Of a DNA stretch of 64,000 nucleotides, positions 42,701 to 58,558 are shown in pieces (positions within the stretch are counted from its first letter, which is position 1; each line of letters starts with the position of its first letter). The DNA comes from Branchiostoma floridae. Lineage: Eukaryota; Chordata; Leptocardii; Amphioxiformes; Branchiostomatidae. Both the position numbers and the translations under genes were made by a program. The stretch spans positions 11,163,870 to 11,227,869 of the forward strand of contig NC_049983.1 in assembly GCF_000003815.2 (NCBI RefSeq). The letters are read 5' to 3'. The notes below the pieces were generated by a model, which was not told the DNA's origin, made no database searches, and was given only the letters and a program-made list of their open reading frames with translations.

Positions 42701-45237
42701 AATCTGCATTCTGATAAAAAAATCTGTTGTTTTGTAAGATGTAACTTCTAAAGAATATAAGATTTATGAATCAAAAGTCAGAACTCAAAACATATCAAGG
42801 TGCGATTAATACGACTAACCCACCTGAACAAATTCTTCCGGAAAATCCTTCCAGTCAAAGTCGACTCTCCAGGACGAATGGAGATCTGTAGCCTTCAACG
42901 ATTTACTGCACGACATGATATGATATAATATTGTTCGTAATTCCCCCGTTAAAAAAATCTATTTCGTCAAAGACACGGACTAAAAAGTAGCCGTGGCGAC
43001 TTCATCGCCACACGGTTTCAAACTGTTAGACTGAAAAACGACACCGTTCGAAGAACGCATTCCGGTTTCGAATTACGAAAACACCTGAGTTAGTGACGTA
43101 AACGTCAGATTGTGACGTCTAAGAAGATGAGAACATTAGAAAAAAGGTTCTAGAAATGACAGTTGAGACATTTGAACGTAACACAGAAAACTTGTAGACG
43201 CGTAGTGAAGTATATGTATCGCCAAAGTCATGCTAGGCGACATCTTCCTAGGAATACGCGACCTGATCAGTACACCCGGCTGACTGTCCAAAGTTTAGAT
43301 GACGTCATGGTTAGCGTGACGTCATAACTTCGGACAAGTTCGTACAACTCCGTACACCACCCGGCTGACTGTCCAAAGTTTAGATGACGTCATGGTTAGC
43401 GTGACGTCATAACTTCGGACAAGTTCGTACAACTCCGTACACCACCCGGCTGACTGTCCAAAGTTTGGATGACGTCATAACTTCGGACAAGTTCGTACAA
43501 CTTTGGACAACTTCAGACATCTAACTTAACTTAGGACAACTTCGTGCATTTCACCCTGATACTGGACATGGGTGCACGTGGTCTGCATGTTTTGTTCAGA
43601 GTATAGAAAGATTAACCATTTGAAAAGTTGTATTTCAAAAATACTTAAGAATGTTGTAAAACTGTCTCCTTTAGCCCCAGCCCCTCCAAGAAGAACTAGG
43701 GCAGAGCTGTACAAGGAGGTTGATGCAGACTATTATGGGTACCGTGATGAAGATGATGGTGTGCTGGTCCCACTGGAACAAGATCTTGAGAAAGAAGGTT
43801 AGATGCCAGGAAGAAGTGTTTTATTCATTTACTCTCCCAATAGTTTGTCCTATTGTATCCTACACGCAGTAAACCTAAACACCCCAAACAACCTCAAACG
43901 GCTTTAATATGTATTGTACATGGGCAACAACCTTGTATGGTGCTCTGAATACATTGTTTATGCATTTGTAAATTTAAAAATGCAGCAAGTCCTAAGTATA
44001 TTAGAGTCATTTGAGGTTGTTTGATGTGTTTAGGCAGACCCTCCTAGAGGCTCCTACACAGATCTTCTATGCAGTAGAGTTGAACGGTGTAAAGAGAAGG
44101 GATGAAAAAGCTGCAAAACATATTATCGGGTACATCTGTCAATAACTCTTTTTTCTAAAATTCAATTGTACAGAATTATTTTCAGGATGATAGTCTAGTG
44201 CCTCTAGTACTGTTAATGAATATTTTGTGACATATTATATGTATATAGATTCTATGTGATATTTCTCTATGTCAGTGGAATATAGAATCCGAACCTTAAA
44301 TGTGATGTGTATTTGTGACTCAGTTGTAGCTGAGACAGTGGCTGAGTGGAAGTCCCAGAAAGAGGCAGGGCTGCTGAAGGATGTGGAGGAGGAGGAGGAC
44401 ATCTATGCTGTGGAGGAGGAGTCAGATGAGGAGGAGACAGGGGAGAGTAAAATGTAGGAAACAGCTAGTTTTTGTTCGTACCATATTATCAATATGTTAA
44501 GTGGTGAAAAGTTTTCAATAATCATAAATCATAATACATTTCTGAAGAGTAGACAAATAGCAAAATGTTTTACAAGGTCCCTGACAGGGCTTTGAATATT
44601 GTTCTACCCCACCCATTGTTTGGGAGCCCATGTTCTTAAATTTCATTTTGATGTACGAAAATACATTGGAATCAATTTCATGAGGTTAAGATTTTTTTGG
44701 ACGGATGGAGCTGATTTTTTTTATCCCAAGATGCAAGTTTTGTTGTCTCAGTACAGTTCTTGAGACATCCCCAATCTCTGAAATTCAAAGAGTGGATACA
44801 TAGGACATGTATATTGATCAATCCATGCCTGCATGCTTCTTCAAAGTTTTCCCATAACAATGTACAGTAGTGCTAGAAGCTGTCTAATTGCACAGCCCTT
44901 TGCCAGTGTATTTCGTGCAATTTTCCAGGTGTTACACCAACGCAAAGTTATCCAGCTGGACTGCACCGGTTTGGGATTTTGGGATTCCATGCAATTGACA
45001 GAAGTGTGTGATAATCCGTTTGCATTGTGCAATTAGCTGACTTCTACTGTACCACTGTCTCTTCACAGGGAGACAGAGGAAGGTCAGCAGCAGTTCATCG
45101 CACACGTACCAGTTCCATCCCAGAAGGAAGTAGAGGAGGCCCTCCTCAGAAGAAAGAAGATGGAACTCCTTCAGAAATATGCCAGCGACTCACTCATGGA
45201 GCAGAGCAAGGAGGCAAAAACTCTCATGGGATTATGA
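36732..45237 (+). CDS. ISY1: Pre-mRNA-splicing factor ISY1, with exon(s) lost in gap
   Basis: ISY1 is a component of the catalytic spliceosome (NineTeen complex / XAB2 complex). Visible coding exons: 36732-36734 (ATG only, donor GTGAGT), 37893-38005, 38357-38418, 39823-39878, 43675-43797, 44330-44446, 45077-45237 (TGA). Recognisable blocks: [124 protein letters not shown], and [13 protein letters not shown]. The stretch expected after Met1 (about 60 residues starting ARNAEKAM in the family) is absent. A G supplied by that missing exon is needed before CT GGT at 37893, and the 100-N gap at 37451-37550 is the likely place. For the last exon, an acceptor at 45076 keeps frame; the stronger-looking CACAG at 45068 would not. 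Confidence 0.93.
37451..37550. other. 100-N assembly gap within ISY1
   Basis: Exactly 100 N, a conventional placeholder for a gap of unknown size. It falls between the ATG-only exon and the first internal exon I can see. The missing ISY1 N-terminal exon(s) therefore probably lie here. Confidence 0.9.
38521..39416 (+). mobile_element. Tigger/pogo-like non-autonomous DNA transposon, copy 2
   Basis: Same ends as copy 1 (CAGTCAAACCTGTCTATAGC and GCTAATACAGGTTTGACTG), flanked by TA (38519-38520 and 39417-39418). It is 896 bases, about 29 shorter than copy 1 through small deletions, and otherwise close to it. It lies in the ISY1 intron 38419-39822. Confidence 0.85.
39990..40400 (+). repeat. ~160-bp imperfect tandem repeat in ISY1 intron
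   Basis: Units contain ATGACCTGAAATTT, then TTTTGGCA.ACAGTA, then AAAATGCTAAATTTTGCAAT and TTTTTTGGCC. Two clear units and one decayed unit are visible. They end just before the 3.1-kb element at 40466. Confidence 0.65.
40578..41270 (+). repeat. 78-bp tandem array with TGACGTCA in almost every unit
   Basis: The unit has AAGTTGTCCTAAGTTGTGC, AAAGTTACGTGACGTCATC, TAACTTTGGACAGTGGGCAG and GGTAGGTCAACAAGTGTGCG. The palindrome TGACGTCA falls at 40678, 40756, 40912, 40990, 41068, 41146 and 41224, exactly 78 apart. One unit (near 40834) has lost it. A further palindrome outside the regular spacing is at 40578. TGACGTCA is the consensus full cAMP-response element (ATF/CREB site). Whether it is bound here is unknown. 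Confidence 0.92.
41619..41624 (-). terminator. Poly(A) signal for the embedded gene model
   Basis: AATAAA on the minus strand, about 100 nt downstream of the predicted TAA at 41728-41726 and still inside the 3.1-kb element. Confidence 0.45.
41726..42916 (-). CDS. Novel four-exon gene model inside the 3.1-kb element
   Basis: No homologue recognised. Exons on the minus strand: 42916-42824 (ATG, phase 0, donor GTGGGT), 42664-42502 (acceptor TTCTTCACAG, donor GTAGAT), 42216-42198 (19-nt microexon after a long pyrimidine tract ending TATTAG, donor GTAAGC), and 41885-41726 (acceptor AAACACAG, stop TAA). Lengths 93+163+19+160 give exactly 145 codons with every phase agreeing. AATAAA follows the stop by about 100 nt (TTTATT at 41619-41624 on plus). 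The predicted 144-residue protein has a polar N-terminus ([16 protein letters not shown]). A probable single membrane span at ~35-59 includes [19 protein letters not shown]. An acidic tract (DADDDND) precedes a basic C-terminus (KRRSI). I assembled it by eye, so a chance model cannot be excluded. Confidence 0.5.
42255..43165. repeat. Duplicated ~170-bp block within the element core
   Basis: Blocks at 42255-42425 and 42980-43165 are in the same orientation. They share GCCGTGGCG, TTGAAAAACGACACC.TTC, ACGCATTCCGG.TTCGAATT, AACACCTGAG, GTGACGT and GGTTCTAGAAATGAC. GGGTTCGAATT resembles a Pol III B box and GTGGCGCAAT a weak A box in the first copy. For the minus-strand gene model, one copy lies just upstream of its ATG. 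The other lies upstream of the microexon. Confidence 0.75.
43263..43550 (-). repeat. 85-bp subterminal array, right arm
   Basis: Three units of ACCCGGCTGACTGTCCAAAG, TTTAGATGACGTCATGGTTA, GCGTGACGTCATAACTTCGG and ACAAGTTCGTACAACTCCG. TGACGTCA occurs at 43300, 43317, 43385, 43402 and 43470, two per full unit. The third unit is shortened. Its complement resembles the 78-bp left-arm unit. Confidence 0.92.
44575..44790. mobile_element. CAGGGCTGTC-type MITE, copy B (decayed)
   Basis: Contains TGACAGGGCTTTGAATAT, CCCACCCATTG, TACGAAAATACATTGGAATC, TTTCATGAGGTTAAG and TTTGGACGGATGGAGC, collinear with copy A at 28612. Lies in the last ISY1 intron. Confidence 0.45.
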
Positions 45238-47734
45238 ACGCCACAGTCTTCACATATGTATGGGTAGCTTATATGACTGGGACAGATTATTTTGTACATA
45301 ATATTTTTTATACTAGTAATGTGCCCATCATAAAGTAATGATAAATGTGATAACTGTAGTGAACAATAAGCAATATCATTAAGCAAGAAGACCTGAAGTT
45401 GAACACTTTTTTGTGTACATGCCTCTGTGTGTGTAACTTTAAGTATGAAAGCAAACAAATAAGACCTTTGTGACTGAATGACCAGCAAAGTATATGATGA
45501 ATGACTTATGTTAAATATTTTGAGGTTGAAAAACACCAACAGTGTATATTGTGCTGTGGTCAGCACCATTGATATGCTAGTGTTGCAGGTGGATGCATTG
45601 TGACACTTGACAAGAAATGCTTGTACATGTATATGACAGCAGATCTAGATGTACCAATGCTCGACATTCCATTTTTGTATTAGTAGTAGCTGTGTCTTCT
45701 GAATAGTGGTATCAATTCTGTTAACAAGAAAAGAAAATGGTTGTATGTAACTTAACTGTACTAGTGTAGTTAGGTCTACAAGTCATGATTCAACTACAGT
45801 TTGTAGTACAAATGTACAAAACCTTTTTTGTTTTTCATATGGCTGAAAACTTGTTTGATCAATCTTTTCCTTCACATATTAAGCTTTATCTCTTGTACTT
45901 GTTTTTTGTACTCTTCCAAAACAGCTGAACCACTTGTGTGTTGTTTATTTGCCTTACACTTACCCTGCAGATAGCAGAGTCCAAAGTTGCATGTGTAGAA
46001 TCTGACCTTACTAGGTTGCACTTGGTTTGGCCAGTAGGTCACATGTCATTGTGATGTCACCACAAGTTTTCCAAACACAGTATGATTGTTACTAAATACT
46101 TCCAAGAGCCAAATTACTCCAATTATTAGCCTGTAAAGAGAGAACCAGTAAAAGGCCAGAGCTACAAGTTTGGTCTCTTGTTTTGTACATGTGATAAACG
46201 TACCGGTATAGAGAATACAAATAAGGAAGGAATGTATACATACATATGTACTGCCCTTTGCTGGTCTCTATAGTGAAAGTAGAAAAGCTTCAACTCCTAA
46301 ATATGTAGCCATGGAAGGTCCTGAGGACAGGAGCAGCTTGTAAGAGATGAAAATTAATCTAAAATGTTTGTTGTTATCTTACAAAACACATGAAACAAAC
46401 TTTCGGAATTCTGTCGTAAGTCTTTATGACAATGAGCATGAAATTAAGTTTCGAACAGATGATATGATTTCTTTAACGCACTAATTACTGGATGGCGTAA
46501 GCTTAGTAGCATCAAAGATGTACCTAACATGCTGACCTCCCAAATATGAGTGAAGGTCACTTGTAATGATGACCTTTGCAGATGGTTATACTTAGAGCTC
46601 GTGATGCGATTTGAAATGCACTACTTCCAATTATGACTACAATTGAAAGGTTGTATCCATACATGTATTCAGTTGGCTGAGAGCCTGAGACTATAACCCT
46701 AGTGCAGTTTCTCTGTCAGTCTTTGATATAAATGGTTGCCAAGAGAACAGCAATTTCTATGTATGCACACAGTGCAACTTGGACATACATGACATGGCAT
46801 CCTTCCATGACTACACTCCCAGTATGGTTTTATCCTGTTATATAGCATATCACCGGCCTTGGCCTTTGCAAGCTTTGTGGTTTGGCAACCAAAACCTGTA
46901 GTCTATATAGAACATGAGGAGTGCCATTTCGGCTATCTCCATATTCTGACACAGAGGGGCCTTTCCTAGATTTTGGAGGACTGTAGTACGGGCTCGACGA
47001 GTCCCGCGTCACTATTACGTGAAGCTGCCTTACTGTGTTGTGCCATTTCTGTCATCAAAATAGGCAACCGTGTTAACGTCATACCTCTGTCACCTACGTC
47101 ATACTGGATAATAACAGTGGTTATGTCGGTGGCCAAAACAGCCCTGGGGCTGTCGCTGAGTTAGGCTCGGAAGCAGACTGCTGCAGAGCTTAGTCCTTGG
47201 TTTAGTGGAGTCAAAAAAATACTGATTCTGCTTCAGTTGCTTAAATTGAGTATTGATACTGTCATTTGATATTTTTGTATAACGCACTGTTAACACATTA
47301 CTGAAATTGCTGTTCAGGTGGAAGCTAGTTTATCTTGACACCTCTGCGTGCACTGGACTGGTGTAGAGGCTATTAAAGGCAGGATGCCCTAGATCGCACC
47401 CACAAAATCCGTGCGTCACGTCCTGCATGGGCGTAGTCCACGTACTCACGCTCTGATTGGTCAACCTGCTGCGCACACCCCCATCTTTGAACACTCTGAT
47501 TGGTCAGTTTTTGATCGAACTTTAATTTACATTTTCCCGCACATGAAAAGACACAACCAACCACTAGTTACTATTTTGTAGGTTGTAACCAACCAAATTT
47601 GAGGGCAAATATAGATTCTGCTCCGTGATTGGTTTAAATCCAAGAGCTGCGGGTAGACCAACCGGTGACTCGTCTTTCGCAAACTCCGGCGTCCGGCTCG
47701 GTCCAGAGTTGATCACATCTTCGCCGGTGAAAAA
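45238..47734. other. ISY1-HDHD5 intergenic region
   Basis: About 2.5 kb with no recognised gene. The proximal part is presumably ISY1 3' UTR. The last ~350 bases before the HDHD5 ATG are more CpG-rich (GTGCGTCACGTCCTGCATGG; CTCCGGCGTCCGGCTCGG) and contain two similar CTCTGATTGGTCA motifs at about 47450 and 47494. These are CCAAT boxes in inverted form (ATTGG), consistent with a CCAAT-driven housekeeping promoter. A third ATTGG lies at about 47627. Confidence 0.5.
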
Positions 47735-55953
<8,219 letters not shown>

Positions 55954-56064
55954 CAGAGGCTTGGTGTCTGATGGCTTGAAGTATTTATTTGAAAACTTCA
56001 TATCTATTCCCTATAGTACCGCACCATCTTCCAGTCCAATCAACACTCTTAAGTAGCTAGACCA

Positions 56065-56283
56065 GGGCTGTCCCCAGCTTTGATTTTTATTTTCTGTCCC
56101 ACTCACTGTTAGGGAGACTGTGAGACTTTTAATCTGTTATTTCAAGCTTACAAAAATACATTTTGCCAATTTCATACTATGTGGTTCAGATTTTTCGGAA
56201 GGACATTGTGCAATTTTTTCCTTTCTAAGAAGCAAATTTCAGTCCCACTATGGAGGGATGGGTCCTGGAGACAGCCCTGGTCC
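56065..56283. mobile_element. CAGGGCTGTC-type MITE, copy C, with both ends
   Basis: Begins ACCAGGGCTGTCCCCAGC and ends GGAGACAGCCCTGGTCC, giving terminal inverted repeats of about 12 bases. The interior shares CTGTCCCACTCA and ACAAAAATACATTTT with copies at 28612 and 44575. Ends of CAGGG type suggest hAT affinity. It would lie in the HDHD5 3' UTR. Confidence 0.6.
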
Positions 56284-58287
56284 AGGTACAGCTTTTAAAA
56301 GCTGTTCTTTTTGAAGAGTTCACTGAGGGACTGGAATTAAGAAATAATCATTGATATGACATGCAAGCTGCTCAAAATCTGCTAATATCTGGTTACTAAG
56401 TGAGGCAAGCAAAGAAAAGTATTTTTCTGACATTTGTAAAGAAGTAAAAAGTTGTTTTGCATCTCTAAGCAATAAGAAAAACACCGCACAGGCATTCAGT
56501 CTGACAGGTGTCAGTCCTTCGATAGATGCTTTAAATTCTGTATATTCTGTATATGTATAGCTACACTTTAAAGTCAAGTCTTCTGGCTGGTATATGTAAA
56601 GATCTTGTATATTACTAGTGATTACCTTTAAAATGAAGCGCTATCATTGAAAATATTCAGAGAGATCAAGTAGAATAGTGATTTTATGTTTTTGATTTAG
56701 ATTGTCCAGTAGTAGATTCACGACTCACAAACTTGGGCCATAGATGAAAATATTGTAAAATGAGGTGCGTGGGTAATTGATGTTATGTTTTTATGAAGTA
56801 TAAAAAGAAGATTTAGTCCTTGGAAAAAATGTACATCAAGTGATTTTTACAGGTTTTCCTTTGCCTTTTATTAGATTTTATTTTCATCTAATTTATAGCA
56901 GTTTAACAAGAAAGTGAAGAAAGATTTGGGACTCTATGCGTGATATCTTCTATCTCTAATTGTAATGTTGTGGACAGAGATAGAATTATAACATGGAAGG
57001 AGCATGGGTGCCAAATGTGGTGCTATGTTTGTATCATTAACCCTCTCTGTGTCAAAGGTCAAATACAAGGACCTGGAACAAGGAGGGTTACATTTACCAA
57101 CAAAAAGGGCTGCATATTATTTTGAATGAAGTCTGTGTAAATTTGTAATCACAACTTGCCAGTGGTGCTGGGCACCTGACTGTTCATCTGCTGTTTCTGT
57201 TGTCTGTTTTTGTGTTTGCAATATATGAAGTCATATTTCATTTTGATATATGTATTTCAGAGCAAAATCAGAGTAAAATACCTCATCTATCTAAGTGTTA
57301 AGGTAATGTCACCTCGCTATGAGGTGGTTTAGAGTTAAGGAAGAAAAAATGTTATTGTTTGGTATTTTGTGAAACCTTTGGTTTGTAACTTTGTGAAGAT
57401 CAGACTTTATGTAGGTTGTTTCTTGTCTGTTCATGGATTGGTATGTGCCTGTTCGAAAGTAAACGATATTAGTAGAAATATGATGAGTGTGTTTGTGTGT
57501 GTTACTTTGCGGCTCTTGCATTTTTTTCACCTGGATAAAGACCGAAGCTATCATTTACTATAAAAGGCAGATTTTGTTTTGAGTCAGTATCTCAGTTTGC
57601 CTATGAAATAACATTATTTAATCTGTCTTTTGAGTTTTTCTTTTTGGCTAATTTGGCATATTGATCTTCCATTGTTTTCTCATTAATGAATTAAAAAGTA
57701 TGGTAGTTTACTAAATATTAATAGCTGGCCATGAAGGAATTCTAAATATAATTTTTTTTTTTTACAATCAGGATGATGTCATTGAGTTTTAGTGCCCCTA
57801 ATAGATTTTTTTTCTGAGAGAACGTACAGCGCTTTGGTAACATTACATACCACTGCATTGAAACTGCTTTCCATGCAGAATGATCAAATCTAGACATGTA
57901 ACGTTACATTTACACATATTGAATATTCTAGAAGATACATTTGTTTATTGGAAGATATGTGAGAACATACATTTTAGCTTCGATTATCATGCACATGAAT
58001 AACAGTTTCATTGTATTTTTCTCTCAAAAATATAGTAGAGGCAATAAAACTTCATGACATCAGTTATCAATATTGAGTACAATACAAGATTGTAAGTTAC
58101 TTTTATCTATCAAAGTTACCTTTGATGCAGCAGATTATTCACTAATTCTCCACAACTAAAATAACTCATGACATTGCCAACAATCCGGCAAACCTGCTCC
58201 TTATTTTTGTGTGTCAATGGCGTCATCACGCGAGTTGGAAAATAACAACATAAGAATAAAATTCTAAATACCATTTTACATTGATTA

Positions 58288-58421
58288 TTTAAGAGCGACC
58301 CCTAGCAGTCGATGAAATAAATGCCGCAGACTGGTTGTAATGTCAAGTGCAGCTAATGTACCATGATATTCCAGCCTGTCTGCAGCATTTATTTCATCTA
58401 CTGCTAGGGGTCGCTCTTAAA
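58288..58421. repeat. Inverted repeat 140 bp upstream of FAM136A ATG
   Basis: The left arm TTTAAGAGCGACCCCTAGCA, then GATGAAATAAATGC.GCAGAC, is mirrored by GTCTGCAGCATTTATTTCAT and TGCTAGGGGTCGCTCTTAAA. Arms are about 45 bases with few mismatches. Probably a MITE fixed in the promoter or 5' UTR. Confidence 0.88.
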
Positions 58422-58558
58422 TCGATATGCTTGTCGATATGTGTCACGCATGTAAACTAAAATTGCTATTCTTTTATGACCTATGTGGTCTTGTTTCATC
58501 ATGGTGAAATTCTCTCACCTACTTGGTCTTTAGAGGTCATCTTCCGGAGGTCATCAAA

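Larger units (their letters stand above)
40466..43569. mobile_element. 3.1-kb inverted-repeat element with CRE-bearing subterminal arrays
   Basis: The left end ATGTCCAGTATCAGGGTGAA is mirrored by TTCACCCTGATACTGGACAT at the right; similarity then continues into GTGCACGAAGTT-type blocks. A 78-bp tandem array follows on the left (to ~41270) and an 85-bp array on the right (43263-43550). The two units are related to each other in inverted orientation. The core (41280-43260) has a duplicated ~170-bp block and a four-exon minus-strand gene model. No transposase is seen and no clear target-site duplication is identified. Large DNA transposons with subterminal repeats are the nearest analogy; the superfamily is unknown. 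It sits wholly inside the ISY1 intron 39879-43674. Confidence 0.75.
55954..58558. other. HDHD5 3' region and FAM136A promoter region
   Basis: About 2.6 kb. The HDHD5 3' UTR may extend as far as AATAAA at 58043-58048, though nearer cryptic signals are possible. It contains a CAGGGCTGTC-type MITE (56065-56283) and an inverted repeat at 58288-58421, close to the FAM136A start. No gene recognised. Confidence 0.5.

Noticed and set aside
46830-47164. Opposing 60-codon frames between ISY1 and HDHD5
   Set aside because: No domain and no splice context; length is expected by chance.
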